Shown in pieces: positions 28,903 to 38,155 of a stretch of DNA of 64,000 bases. The stretch is from Thermococcus sp. 21S9. Its GTDB lineage: Archaea; Methanobacteriota_B; Thermococci; Thermococcales; Thermococcaceae. The notes beneath the pieces are model-generated. The model had not been told where the DNA came from, did no database searches, and saw only the letters and a list, made by a program, of their open reading frames with translations. Numbering within the stretch: the stretch's first letter is position 1; each line of letters starts with the position of its first letter. A program made the translations under genes and the position numbers. The stretch is from contig NZ_SNUS01000001.1 in assembly GCF_012027635.1 (NCBI RefSeq), positions 930,001 to 994,000 of the forward strand. The letters run 5' to 3'.

Positions 28903-28947
28903 AGCCTTTTTAACCCCTCTTCTTTCTTTTCCCTTGGAGGTGTTGAA

Positions 28948-30705
28948 ATGAAGAAAGCATCAGCGGTTCTCCTGGCGATTCTCCTCGTCCTTCCGCTGGC
29001 ATCTGTTCACGGGGTTCAGGCGAGGGAAGTCCCGTACGTTTACACGCCCACCATACCCGCGACGGCTTTGGCGGCGATAGCCCTCTACAAGTCCCACGAT
29101 TACCAGTACGTTCTCGAAGCCGACACCTGGCTTATGAGGCTCAAGACTCCAGATGGAGCCTGGGCCTACCGCTACGGCATGGCTCCCCAGGCTAAGTACA
29201 CGGCACTCGCTCTTATGGCCCTCATGCGCGGTGAGTCGATAGCGAGGGGCCTGTTCAACAGGACCATTCACGCGGGCGTTTACTGGTTGCTATACAAACA
29301 GAAGGATGATGGTTCATTCGGGGACTACACCGATACAGCCCTTGCGGTGATTGCACTGAAGGAGTACAAGGACTTCAAGTACTCCTGGATTCCCGTTGAC
29401 AAGGCGATAAACAACGGTCTCTACTACCTCCAGACCCACCAGCCTCAGACGACGATGGATAAGATATTCGGCTACATGGCATTTGGAGACCTTGATAAGC
29501 TCAAGAGCGTTGAGGCTACGGGCGTTGATGCCCTCTACAAGGCCTTCGCAATCTCATACCTCACCGGAAAGAACGTTCAAATAAGTTCCGACCTCGACGA
29601 CCCCGCGTCCCTGGCGCTCCTCCTCTACGCGACCGGCGATAGAAAGTACGCCGATGAGCTGATTAAATCCGTCCACTTCGGTTTCTGGGGGACGCTGAAG
29701 TACCAGCCCCCCGACCTGCTCGAGACCGCCCAGCTTCCCGGCTTTTCGGATTTAAAGCCCGTTGCATGCCCGTACATGCTCAAGGTAAAGCCCAAGTTCG
29801 AGTGGGAGGCCGTCGTCTTGGCCAAGTACTACCTCGAGTGCAACCGCACCGTTGACCTCTCGAACTTCCAGCTTGAGAAGCTCAAGCCCTGGATGGTGGC
29901 GGAGATAGCGAGGATTAACCACCTCCTCGGAAAGCCCTACGACCGCGAGGTGAACTACCTCCTGAAGAACGAGAGCAATCATCACTGGGGCAACTTCTAC
30001 AACACCGCCTACGTGGTCTGGGTCCTCTCGAGCCTGAACGTGAGCCTCAACTACACCCCCGTCCTCGACTGGCTTGAGTCCAACCTGACCGACAGGTATC
30101 CCAACTACTACTACGCCTACGCCCTCAGGGTGTTCCACCGCTTCAACTACACCAAGGCCTTCCAGGAGACCTTCGATATACTCAAAAAGCGCCAGAATCC
30201 CGATGGTGCTTGGGGTTACACCGCCGGCTCACCGGACAACGTCAAGAGCACCGCCGAGGTTCTAAAGGCCCTCCTCGCGACGGGTCTCTCCAACACAACG
30301 GCCTATGAGAGGGGATACAGCTTCCTCCGTGAGTTCTTCTACGCCGATATACCCGAGCCCACGGTAAACGGCACCACCGTTACCCTCGAGAACGCCACTT
30401 TCTACCTGATTAAGGACGGGACGCTGTACGGGAACACCACCGGAAGAATGTGCACGAACGGTCTCGACGGCTACGTCATGGTGTACCCGACCAAGCACCC
30501 CCTAATCGTGACCGCAAGGGCGGTGAACGGCTTTAAGGCCACTGATGTCTGGAAGAAGCCCCTCCCGGAGCTCACAACAACGAGTGCAAGTGGAGTAAGC
30601 GGAATATACCTCGGCTACATAGTTGCCATAGTGGTTCTCCTGCTCCTCGGACTCGTGGCGCTCTTGAGGAGGAACTCAAAGGGCCGGAAGTCACGGAAGA
30701 AGTGA
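28948..30705 (+). CDS. Membrane-anchored extracellular alpha/alpha-toroid repeat protein (prenyltransferase/squalene-cyclase-like fold)
   Basis: The 585-residue protein has a signal peptide at the start and one transmembrane helix near the end (IYLGYIVAIVVLLLLGLVAL), followed by a basic cytoplasmic tail, so the body faces outwards. The body has repeats of the kind seen in terpene cyclases and prenyltransferases: DGAWAYRYG, DGSFGDYTDTALAVIAL and DGAWGYTAGS. The acidic catalytic motif of true squalene cyclases is not evident, so a binding or scaffold role is as likely as an enzyme. Many Asn-x-Ser/Thr sites suggest glycosylation. It begins 45 bases after the subtilisin gene and is probably co-transcribed. 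Its end overlaps the convergent nucleotidyltransferase gene by 15 bases. Confidence 0.75.
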   Translation: MKKASAVLLAILLVLPLASVHGVQAREVPYVYTPTIPATALAAIALYKSHDYQYVLEADTWLMRLKTPDGAWAYRYGMAPQAKYTALALMALMRGESIARGLFNRTIHAGVYWLLYKQKDDGSFGDYTDTALAVIALKEYKDFKYSWIPVDKAINNGLYYLQTHQPQTTMDKIFGYMAFGDLDKLKSVEATGVDALYKAFAISYLTGKNVQISSDLDDPASLALLLYATGDRKYADELIKSVHFGFWGTLKYQPPDLLETAQLPGFSDLKPVACPYMLKVKPKFEWEAVVLAKYYLECNRTVDLSNFQLEKLKPWMVAEIARINHLLGKPYDREVNYLLKNESNHHWGNFYNTAYVVWVLSSLNVSLNYTPVLDWLESNLTDRYPNYYYAYALRVFHRFNYTKAFQETFDILKKRQNPDGAWGYTAGSPDNVKSTAEVLKALLATGLSNTTAYERGYSFLREFFYADIPEPTVNGTTVTLENATFYLIKDGTLYGNTTGRMCTNGLDGYVMVYPTKHPLIVTARAVNGFKATDVWKKPLPELTTTSASGVSGIYLGYIVAIVVLLLLGLVALLRRNSKGRKSRKK

Positions 30706-31368
30706 AGCCCTCAGCTCCTCCACCCTTTTCCTTATGAACTCCGTCAAAAACTCTTCTGTGAAGGGCGTTTTTCTGCCGTCGAGGTAGGCGCGGTATATTC
30801 TGAGTGCCTCTTCGTCGCCAATCCTCCGAAGGGTCGCGAGAACGTCGTCCTTCCTCAGGCTCGAGCCGTTGAGGACCGCCATCAGCCTGGCAGTTTCTCC
30901 GGCGAGGATGTGGAGCATCTTTTTGTTTCCCCCAAAGCGCCCGAGGTTTCTCATTATCCCTTCGAGCCTTTCAGGGAGAAGTTCGGTCAGGGCATACTCT
31001 GGAATAATGTCAGTTACGTCCTCCCCGAGCAGGACAACGTGATTTTCTCTGAAATCCCGCTGATAGACCGTCAGGAACTTGTAGGGGTAGCCTTTCCCGA
31101 GCGGGTCGCTCAGGTTCGATGCCCACTCCCAGGCGACATCAACCTCAACGGGGTTGAGAAAAGCCGAACACTCCTCAAGAACGGGAGTTAGCTCTTTCAA
31201 AACCTCCTCCGGGTTCGTTCCATCTTCAAGAACCGCGAAGAAATCCACGTCGCTCGTTCCTGGAATGAAATCGCCCCTGACGAGGGAACCGTAGAGAATA
31301 AGTGAGTGGAGGCCGAGAACCCGGCCAAGCTTTCTCCGTAGGCAGTCCGCGAGCCTTTCAACCCTCAT
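30691..31368 (-). CDS. Nucleotidyltransferase-domain protein
   Basis: The 225-residue protein has the minimal nucleotidyltransferase signature LILYGSLVRGDFIPGTSDVDFFAV (GS-x-RG-x-SD-D), with the two metal-binding aspartates in SDVD. The C-terminal half is helical and includes a HEPN-like stretch (LAGETARLMAVLNG). Substrate unknown. The start overlaps the end of bpsA (ATGA), so it is in the same operon as the polyamine gene. Confidence 0.8.
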   Translation of the reverse strand: MRVERLADCLRRKLGRVLGLHSLILYGSLVRGDFIPGTSDVDFFAVLEDGTNPEEVLKELTPVLEECSAFLNPVEVDVAWEWASNLSDPLGKGYPYKFLTVYQRDFRENHVVLLGEDVTDIIPEYALTELLPERLEGIMRNLGRFGGNKKMLHILAGETARLMAVLNGSSLRKDDVLATLRRIGDEEALRIYRAYLDGRKTPFTEEFLTEFIRKRVEELRASLLP

Positions 31369-32420
31369 GTGGTCGAGGCTTCCTCGTCGTTGTAGAGCTC
31401 GTCGCCAACTTCTATTTTCTCCTCGAAGCCCTTCGAGCCTTCAAGCGTCTGAATCCTGAACATGTAGCTCTTGTACCAGTTGTAGGACGGCTTGACCTTG
31501 ACCGGGAGGAGCTTCCAGGCGCGCGTCTCCTCTTCATAGCCCCAGTTGACGTACTCGTTGAAGTTCCTGATGATGTCGGTTATGACGACGCCGAACTCGT
31601 TGAGGAGGAGCCTCTGAATCTCGCGCCACTTGTCGAGGGAGCTCTCGCGCCTCGTTATGCCGAAGTAGCCGGCGCAACCCGGACCCTTCAGCGTTGCGAT
31701 TCCCCTGCCGACGAAGGCCCTTATGGCCGGAACGGTCTCGGGCGGGTCGGTAATGAAGGTGTCGAACTTGTGGAGCGCGTAGTCCGGGAGGGGCTCGCGA
31801 AGGTCGAAGGTGAATATCTCGATGTCGGAGTAGCCGAGCTCGTCGGCGGTCTTCTCGATGAACTTCATGAGCCTCTCGTCGATGTCGAGGACCGCTATCC
31901 TCTTGGGCAGACCGCTGAGCATCAGGGCGATGCTGGTTAGGTCATCGTCACCGAGGACGAAAACTTCTTTGTTCTCGAGGTCGCCCCTGCTGTGCATGAG
32001 GGCAACCCTGGCAACGGTGGTTTCGGGCGTAACGTATGCCTGGTCGAAGTCGTGCTTCGGCTGTGGGCGGTCTTTGACTATCTCCTTGAACTGCTCGAGC
32101 AGGTCGCTGAAGGCGGAAAGCTCAACGGTTCTGCCCTGGCAGTGGGAGCAGGTGTAGTCCCTCCTTGGCCCGATTCCGTACTTCTCGACAAGCTGTTTAC
32201 CGCTCTCGGTGAGGATGACGTTCGAACCCTCAAAGGCGATGTGGCCGAGCTCGTGGAGCGCCTCAAGAACCGCCACGACGAGCGGGAGCGGTTCCTCGCT
32301 GAGGTCAACGATGCGCCACACGTCACTGCTGGCCTGAATCGCCGAAAGAACGTTCTCTATCGTCCTCTCGTAAACGGGAATGCTCGTTCTGGCCTTAACC
32401 CTCTCGATTATCTCCCTCAT
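31365..32420 (-). CDS. bpsA: Branched-chain polyamine synthase, N4-bis(aminopropyl)spermidine synthase
   Basis: The 351-residue protein has the length of T. kodakarensis BpsA. It begins MREIIERVKARTSIPVYERT, has an N-terminal winged-helix-like domain, a zinc-type CSHCQG, and a Rossmann fold with VFVLGDDDLTSIALML and FITDPPETV, the GDDD and DPP motifs of this enzyme. It adds aminopropyl groups to spermidine to make branched polyamines that protect nucleic acids at high temperature. I trimmed a longer frame to ATG 32420; the upstream extension would run into the divergent gene's promoter. Confidence 0.92.
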   Translation of the reverse strand: MREIIERVKARTSIPVYERTIENVLSAIQASSDVWRIVDLSEEPLPLVVAVLEALHELGHIAFEGSNVILTESGKQLVEKYGIGPRRDYTCSHCQGRTVELSAFSDLLEQFKEIVKDRPQPKHDFDQAYVTPETTVARVALMHSRGDLENKEVFVLGDDDLTSIALMLSGLPKRIAVLDIDERLMKFIEKTADELGYSDIEIFTFDLREPLPDYALHKFDTFITDPPETVPAIRAFVGRGIATLKGPGCAGYFGITRRESSLDKWREIQRLLLNEFGVVITDIIRNFNEYVNWGYEEETRAWKLLPVKVKPSYNWYKSYMFRIQTLEGSKGFEEKIEVGDELYNDEEASTT

Positions 32421-32523
32421 CTCGAATCCCTCCAGAAGCATTTTTGGTTCGTGAACGGGGTTGGGTAAGGCCTCTTTTAAGGTTTTCCCGAGTGCTTTTA
32501 AAGAGAAACCTCCACCATTCTCC

Positions 32524-33261
32524 ATGCTCACTCCCACTCAAGACCCCGTCAAACGCTACCGCCTCCGCTACAACCTTGAAGCCCTCGAGCGCGTGAGGGG
32601 AGCGATAGGTGAGAGCGCGTATTCCCGGCTAAGGAAGCTCCTCCTCTTCCGCCTCGAAGGGAGGGAGTTCAAAAGAACGCCGACGGGCGTTAAGATAGCG
32701 GTTGCCTTCTCCGCCGGCTCCGACAGCACCGCAACGCTGAAAATCCTCCGCTGGGCAGGCTTTGACGTCGTCCCAATAACCGCGAGACTGCCCCAGATGG
32801 GTGAGAAAACCCTCGAAAAGGTCCGCTCAGAGAAGGCCTTACTCGTCGATGTGCCTGGTTACGAGGAGACGATGAGGGACCTCATCGAAAAGGGCGCGCC
32901 GATATGCGGTCGCTGTCACTCGATGGTTATGGAAGCCGTTGAACGGAAGGCGAGGGAGCTTGGCATTGGAATCCTCGCAACGGGCGACATGCTCAGCTCG
33001 GGTCTGATTTCGATTTACGAGAAGGACGGCATCGTTATCCTCAACTTTCCTGCCTTTCTCGCCCTCGACAAGGGGGAGATTATCGGGATAATCGGCGGAG
33101 AATACAAGTTAAGCTTCGGCTGTCCCCTCCTGTGGGAGCTCTTCAGGCGAGCCCCTTCAACGAAGCGTTTGGCCCTTCAGAGAGTTCTGAGGGAGACGCG
33201 CGCAAGGGCTTTGAGTCCGGAAATGGCCGTCGAGCTGATGAAGGACGTTCTCCTCCGTTAG
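32524..33261 (+). CDS. PP-loop ATPase (adenine nucleotide alpha hydrolase superfamily)
   Basis: The 245-residue protein has the PP-loop IAVAFSAGSDSTATLKIL (about 61-78) and a Cys pair GAPICGRCHSMVMEA. These features recall tRNA thiolation or nucleoside-modifying ATPases such as TtuA/Ncs6 relatives, but the full zinc-binding set is not present. A TATA sequence TTTTAAAG lies about 28 bases before ATG 32524, implying a leaderless mRNA and ruling out the longer frame from 32461. It is divergent from bpsA. Exact substrate unknown. Confidence 0.78.
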   Translation: MLTPTQDPVKRYRLRYNLEALERVRGAIGESAYSRLRKLLLFRLEGREFKRTPTGVKIAVAFSAGSDSTATLKILRWAGFDVVPITARLPQMGEKTLEKVRSEKALLVDVPGYEETMRDLIEKGAPICGRCHSMVMEAVERKARELGIGILATGDMLSSGLISIYEKDGIVILNFPAFLALDKGEIIGIIGGEYKLSFGCPLLWELFRRAPSTKRLALQRVLRETRARALSPEMAVELMKDVLLR

Positions 33262-33321
33262 TTCCCAACTTTGACCCAAAAGGTTTAAATGTGTAGTTCT
33301 TAAGTTGGAGCGGTGGTGAGT

Positions 33322-33852
33322 ATGGTTACGAAGGAAGAGGTTGAAAAGGTCGTAAAATCCGTCGTTGACGAGAAGTTCATTCGCTCAATCGAGGTTGACG
33401 AGAAGGGGAACGTCACCGTAACGCTCGCCAAGGACACGCCCGACATCGATAACGTTCTCATAAAGCTCCACTCCGAGCTCGGAAAGCTTGAGGGTATCGG
33501 ACTGATAACCATCAACCGCGAGAGGGAAGTGAAGGAAGCCGGGGACGTCAAGATAACCGAGGAGATGATACTTGAGAAGCTCAAGGAGGTCATAGACCCC
33601 GAGATTGGCATCGACGTCGTTAACCTCGGCCTCATCTACGACCTCAAGGTCAACCCTGACAACACGGTATACGTCAAGATGACGATGACAACTCCAGGCT
33701 GTCCGCTTACCATGTGGATTCTCCGTGCAGTGGAGGACAAAATCCTTGAGATTCCGGGCGTTAAAGACGCCGAGATTGAGCTCACCTTCGACCCGCCCTG
33801 GACACCCGACAGAATCAGCCCTGAGTACAAGAAGAGGCTGGGCCTTTACTGA
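33322..33852 (+). CDS. DUF59 / MIP18-family protein, probable Fe-S cluster assembly factor
   Basis: The 176-residue protein has a C-terminal DUF59 domain (about 80-176) with DPEIGIDVVNLGLIYDL and the key Cys in MTTPGCPLTMW, ending in FDPPWTPDRIS, all hallmarks of SufT/PaaD/MIP18 proteins. The N-terminal 75 residues form a separate alpha/beta module without cysteines. Such proteins help mature Fe-S proteins. ATG 33322 follows GGTGGTGAG. A ferredoxin gene follows downstream under its own promoter. Confidence 0.85.
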   Translation: MVTKEEVEKVVKSVVDEKFIRSIEVDEKGNVTVTLAKDTPDIDNVLIKLHSELGKLEGIGLITINREREVKEAGDVKITEEMILEKLKEVIDPEIGIDVVNLGLIYDLKVNPDNTVYVKMTMTTPGCPLTMWILRAVEDKILEIPGVKDAEIELTFDPPWTPDRISPEYKKRLGLY

Positions 33853-33943
33853 CCCATCCTGCCTTTTCTTGTTCATCCTCGCTTTCTTCTGGTTTCCTTT
33901 CCACAGACTATCGTTTCAAACCGCCGGTTTTAGGAACGAAAAG

Positions 33944-33950
33944 TTTATAT
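33944..33950 (+). promoter_or_regulatory. TATA box for the ferredoxin gene
   Basis: TTTATAT preceded by GAAAAG lies about 35 bases before ATG 33984. The leader would be short and carries GGTGATG at 33974-33980. Strong promoter and binding site fit an abundant protein. Confidence 0.6.
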
Positions 33951-33977
33951 TCGTCCGAGCCCACTTAAGCCCGGTGA

Positions 33978-34187
<210 letters not shown>

Positions 34188-34255
34188 AGGCCTCTCTTTC
34201 CTATTCCTTGTCGGTCTTTTCTGCAGATAGTTAAAAAACAAAGCTAAAGAAGAGC

Positions 34256-35428
34256 TCATTCAAGGCTCAGCTTGAACTTCTCGGCCTGCTCGAGGACGTA
34301 CTCCCTTATCTCCCTCGCCTTCGGGAGCTCGGCCACTATCTCGCCGTTCTCGATGAGGGGCTGTAGGAGTGGTTCTACCTTAGCTCCGCAGACGGGACAG
34401 CGTTCGAGCTTTTTATCGGCAGGAACGCGGTGGTAGTGGCCGTTCTCACAGCGGTAGACCTGTTTGCGCCCGCTCAGCTTCCCGCGCTTCGTTATCGGCT
34501 TCCCTTCAACCTCAACGATGTCGAGCGAGAAGTCTATCGGCTTTGAGCTCGCTATGGCCGAGCCGACGCCGAAGGCGTCTGCAACGTCCACTATCTCTCT
34601 TATGCTCTCCTCGTTCAGCCCACCGCTCACGAAAATCTTCACCCAGTCGTAGCCCCTCAAGTTCAGCTCCCAGCGGACCTCTTCGATTATCTTCCTGAAG
34701 TTGCCCCTCCTCGAGCCCGGCGTGTCGAGCCTTACTGCGGTCAACCTCTCGCCCAGAGCCTCGGCCGCCATCAGCGCCTCGAACTTCTCGTCGCAGAGCG
34801 TGTCAACCAGAGCGGTTCTCGGAACTTCAGGCTCGACAACCTCGTCGAAGTACTTCCAGGCCTTCACCTGGTCACCGACCGTCAAAATAAGCGCGTGAGG
34901 CATGGTTCCAACGGGCTTCTCCCCTATCATCTCAGCCCCAAGAACACCGCTCACGCCGTCGCAACCACCTATGAAGGCCGAGCGGTCAATCATCGGCGCT
35001 ATGGCCGGATGCATGTGCCTTATCCCGAAGGAGTAAACCGGCTTGAAGTTCGCGGCAATCTTGACCCTCAAAGAGGCGGTCGCTATTCCGCTCGCCTGGC
35101 TGAGCATTCCAAGCAATGCCGTCTCGTAGATTCCAAACTCCTCATAGAAACCTTCAATCTGGAGAACTGGCTCGTAAGGGTGGAATATGGTTCCTTCTCT
35201 CATCGCGTAGACGTTCACCGGTAAACCTTCGAGGAGCTTTGCTACCTCTTCGATTCCAGCTAAAACACCCCACTTCCATCCGTTGGGAAGGGAAGTCGTT
35301 GTAACGTCCGCGAAGACTTTCCTGTGGATTCCCTTCTCGGTCAGTATTTTCCTCGTCCTGATAAAGTAAACGTCCGTCGTCCTCCCGGCCTTTATATCCT
35401 CCTCGTGGGCGATGTAGAAGTCCCTCAT
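34256..35428 (-). CDS. Nicotinate phosphoribosyltransferase-like protein with C-terminal zinc ribbon
   Basis: The 390-residue protein has the type II phosphoribosyltransferase fold. FGIRHMHPAIAPMIDRSAFIGGCDGVSG contains the conserved His/Asp region, and VRLDTPGSRRGNFRKIIEEV and KIFVSGGLNEESIREI follow. A zinc-ribbon-like insertion (CENGHYHRVP...CPVCGA) lies near residue 330. The family makes nicotinate mononucleotide in NAD salvage; archaeal members can also act in other base salvage. ATG 35428 is chosen with GGTGGTC upstream. Confidence 0.85.
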   Translation of the reverse strand: MRDFYIAHEEDIKAGRTTDVYFIRTRKILTEKGIHRKVFADVTTTSLPNGWKWGVLAGIEEVAKLLEGLPVNVYAMREGTIFHPYEPVLQIEGFYEEFGIYETALLGMLSQASGIATASLRVKIAANFKPVYSFGIRHMHPAIAPMIDRSAFIGGCDGVSGVLGAEMIGEKPVGTMPHALILTVGDQVKAWKYFDEVVEPEVPRTALVDTLCDEKFEALMAAEALGERLTAVRLDTPGSRRGNFRKIIEEVRWELNLRGYDWVKIFVSGGLNEESIREIVDVADAFGVGSAIASSKPIDFSLDIVEVEGKPITKRGKLSGRKQVYRCENGHYHRVPADKKLERCPVCGAKVEPLLQPLIENGEIVAELPKAREIREYVLEQAEKFKLSLE

Positions 35429-35481
35429 GTCGACCACCTGATTTGGACTATGTAAAAATGGAAGTTTAAGATTTTCCCTTA

Positions 35482-36390
35482 TCAGGAGATTCGGGAGATT
35501 GAAAAGGGAACCTCCGCCTTTTCGCCCCTCTCGATTTTGTGGAGCTCCCGCCTGTAGGCCTCCAAAGGCCTGTCCTCGACCTTCAGGAAGCCGGCGAAGG
35601 TTTTCGGCCTCTTCTCAAGCTCGTCGAAGAACTCCCCATATCGCTTGTCCCTGACGATGTGGTGGTCGAGGATTACCTCGGCGTTCGTTTCGCGGATTAT
35701 CTCGTTGAGGTTTTTAATTCCCGTTTCCCAGCTCCCTTCGGCGCGCTTCCCGAGGTAAGTCGGTGGTCCGCCGGTTATGAGAACGTCGGGGTTCTTCTCG
35801 ATTATCCACTCGACTGCCTGCCGGTTCAGGAGCTGTATGTCGCTGGCGTGGATTAACCGGGTTCCGTCGTCTATGAGAACCATGACCACGAAGCCAAGCC
35901 TTGAACCCTCGCTACCGTGCGGAACGGCCGGGGAGAACTCCAGTGTAACACCGCCGAGGTCGAAGCTCCTCCCGTCCGCGAACTCAACCCTCTTCGCCAT
36001 CGGCTCCGCCTTCTTGAGGAAGGCCCAGGCCCGCTTCCTCTGGCTGAAGTTGATGTTCTCGGTGGGGTGCTTTATGAAGAGTTGCTTCCCCTCGTAGATT
36101 TCCCTCGCAAAGGCTTCGCTGGAACTCTCGTAGAGGCCCTCAAAGAAAGGGGTATGGTGGTCGTAGTGGTAGTGGGAAATCGTCACGATATCGGCCTTTC
36201 TCGCGTAGCCCTGTATCTTCCGCCTCATCTTTTGAAGGGTCTCGAGCTCGATTTTCGCCGGCGGGAGGCCGTAGCGCTTCGGCCCGAGGGCGACACCGGG
36301 GTCGATGAGAATTCTTATCCCTCCAGCTTCCACGAAAGTTGCCAGGCTCCTAACACCGAGGCTTTCAGAGGCGAGCGGGACGATTCGCAT
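35482..36390 (-). CDS. Metallo-beta-lactamase-fold protein (UPF0282 family)
   Basis: The 302-residue protein shows the metal-binding motif TISHYHYDHHTPFFEG (about 77-92) and further histidines in SPAVPHGSE, HASDIQ and DHHIVRD. These fit the metallo-beta-lactamase superfamily and the archaeal UPF0282 group. Function unknown; probably a hydrolase. ATG 36390 has GGTGATAACC in front, five bases after the stop of the upstream ATPase gene, so the two are likely an operon. Confidence 0.83.
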   Translation of the reverse strand: MRIVPLASESLGVRSLATFVEAGGIRILIDPGVALGPKRYGLPPAKIELETLQKMRRKIQGYARKADIVTISHYHYDHHTPFFEGLYESSSEAFAREIYEGKQLFIKHPTENINFSQRKRAWAFLKKAEPMAKRVEFADGRSFDLGGVTLEFSPAVPHGSEGSRLGFVVMVLIDDGTRLIHASDIQLLNRQAVEWIIEKNPDVLITGGPPTYLGKRAEGSWETGIKNLNEIIRETNAEVILDHHIVRDKRYGEFFDELEKRPKTFAGFLKVEDRPLEAYRRELHKIERGEKAEVPFSISRIS

Positions 36391-36395
36391 GGTTA

Positions 36396-37889
36396 TCACC
36401 CTAAACCAATCCCCAAGTCATCTGGAGTGAGCATTTTAATGTTCTTTTCCTTGCACAGCTTCATGGCTTTGTCCGTAAACCCCGACGTTGAGAAAAAGAA
36501 CATCTCCGCTGACCCAAACTCATCTTTTACTTTTTTCAGGAATGCTTCCACATCCCTATATGTTGCGGGCCTCTCCCTCCACTTGACCTCAAGCACGTAA
36601 ATCTTGTCCCCAAACGCAACCCCATCAAATTCAACGTTGCCCCTTCTGTAGCTCTTAAAATCGAGCCCAAATATTTCCCTCATCTTCTCTCTTATCTCGG
36701 CCTCTTTTGCAAGTCCAAGTTCCATCTTTGCCCGAAGGTATTTTTCTTCAAGCTCCTGGATTAACTCTTCCAAAAACTTCTCCCTCTTGAGCTCAAGTTC
36801 CGTAATGCCGAGATACGTCTTTGCAAGCCAGAAACGCATAAGTTTGTCCGCGAAGTAGTACCTCCCCCCCTGCTTTACAATTAGGTCGGTTCTCAAAAGG
36901 AACTTCAGGTAGTTTGACACCTCTCCCGTGGGTTTGTTTAAACGTTTGGCTATGTCCGAAAGCCTCAACCCTTCCTCCTGAGCTAGTATAAGGAGAATCT
37001 GCTTGTGGACTGGTCCCCGGTGTGCTCTAGAAAGGGATTCATTAAAAACATACTCTAAATGCATGTATATATCGCCCTTTTCGGTCAGCAGTTCAGTGAG
37101 AAATGCGTAGTGGACTTCTTTCCGTCTAACTTTTTCAAACCCCTCTCCAATCAAACGTCTGCACACTGCCAGAACGTAAAATGGATGGCCCTGGGTGAGC
37201 TTGTATATCAAATCCAGCGCCGACTGAGCAGACTCAATCCCAGCCTTTTCCAAAGTTGTTTTTGCAAGCGTTATTGTATCCTCTCTTGGCAGACCCCTTA
37301 AGTAAATCCTGCGGAACTGGCCAAAAAAAGGATTCTTCGGTTCTAATATTTCTTCCATCATCCTTACGGCGGAGCCAGAGACGAGGTATGCAATGTTCTT
37401 CTGCTTTTCAGTGACGGCACGCATTGTATCCAAAAATCCTTTGAAATTGAGGACTTCTTGGAATTCGTCGAGAATAAACAAGGCTTTCTGGCCGGTGTTG
37501 GCTAAGATTGCTTCCTGAGCTTCAAACAGAGTCTCAAGAGTGCCCGTTTTAATGGCCTTAACTTCCTTATCAACGTCGAGCTTTGCTGAAAGAATCAGAA
37601 GGTCGTCCCAGTTCAAGAGTTCACTTCTTTCGACAGTTATCCCTAAGGTGTTGGAGAGTTCATACAGGAGCTCTCTTGTGTACGCAAAGATAAATGAATC
37701 TAAGCTTCCAATTCTCTGAAGGTTCAAGTAGGGAATGACTCCTTGGGCTTTCTCCTTGAATTGCAGGAGAAGTTCGGTTTTTCCGATTCTCCTCGGCCCT
37801 ATAACTGCAATGTTAACCCTGTCTCCCCTCTTCAACAGTTCATATGACGACTTCAATATTTGGAGCTCTCTCCTCCTATCAACAAACAT
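36396..37889 (-). CDS. Archaeal AAA-type ATPase with C-terminal DUF234-like domain
   Basis: The 497-residue protein begins MFVDRRRELQILKSSYELL, has Walker A IGPRRIGKTELLLQFK, Walker B ALFILDEFQEVLNF and a sensor segment YLVSGSAVRMM. A winged-helix part follows (LRLSDIAKRLNKPTGEVSNYL), then a C-terminal nuclease-like DUF234 region with EFDGVAFGDKIYVLEVKWRE. These ATPases are very common and variable in Thermococcales; their roles are mostly unknown. The gene is a little richer in A+T than the chromosome and lies next to the integrated island. GGAGG precedes ATG 37889. Confidence 0.85.
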   Translation of the reverse strand: MFVDRRRELQILKSSYELLKRGDRVNIAVIGPRRIGKTELLLQFKEKAQGVIPYLNLQRIGSLDSFIFAYTRELLYELSNTLGITVERSELLNWDDLLILSAKLDVDKEVKAIKTGTLETLFEAQEAILANTGQKALFILDEFQEVLNFKGFLDTMRAVTEKQKNIAYLVSGSAVRMMEEILEPKNPFFGQFRRIYLRGLPREDTITLAKTTLEKAGIESAQSALDLIYKLTQGHPFYVLAVCRRLIGEGFEKVRRKEVHYAFLTELLTEKGDIYMHLEYVFNESLSRAHRGPVHKQILLILAQEEGLRLSDIAKRLNKPTGEVSNYLKFLLRTDLIVKQGGRYYFADKLMRFWLAKTYLGITELELKREKFLEELIQELEEKYLRAKMELGLAKEAEIREKMREIFGLDFKSYRRGNVEFDGVAFGDKIYVLEVKWRERPATYRDVEAFLKKVKDEFGSAEMFFFSTSGFTDKAMKLCKEKNIKMLTPDDLGIGLG

Positions 37890-38137
37890 TGCCTCCACCT
37901 TACAGTTTTATGCATAAAATTGTAATGCATTATGATTTAATACTTTCGGTCGGGCACGGCGACATCGGGGATAATTTGCAAGCTGACTGGAGACACCTTA
38001 CAAAAGCTTATTAACCCTCTTTCATTCACAACTCTCACGGGGTGGGATGACAGGCCCACTTTAACCGATGACATCCACTCCGCTGAAAATGCTCCTTTGG
38101 CCGAAAAAAGGCTTGAGCTGGGAAATTTGAGTTGTGA

Positions 38138-38155
38138 ACCGATGAGGAGTGTCAT
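38138..38155 (+). repeat. Left copy of an 18-bp direct repeat bounding the island (putative att)
   Basis: ACCGATGAGGAGTGTCAT occurs here and again, in the same orientation and with no mismatch, at 50397-50414. The flanking bases differ on both sides of each copy. The pair brackets the A+T-rich island that carries an integrase, as expected of attachment-site repeats left by site-specific integration. Confidence 0.65.
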
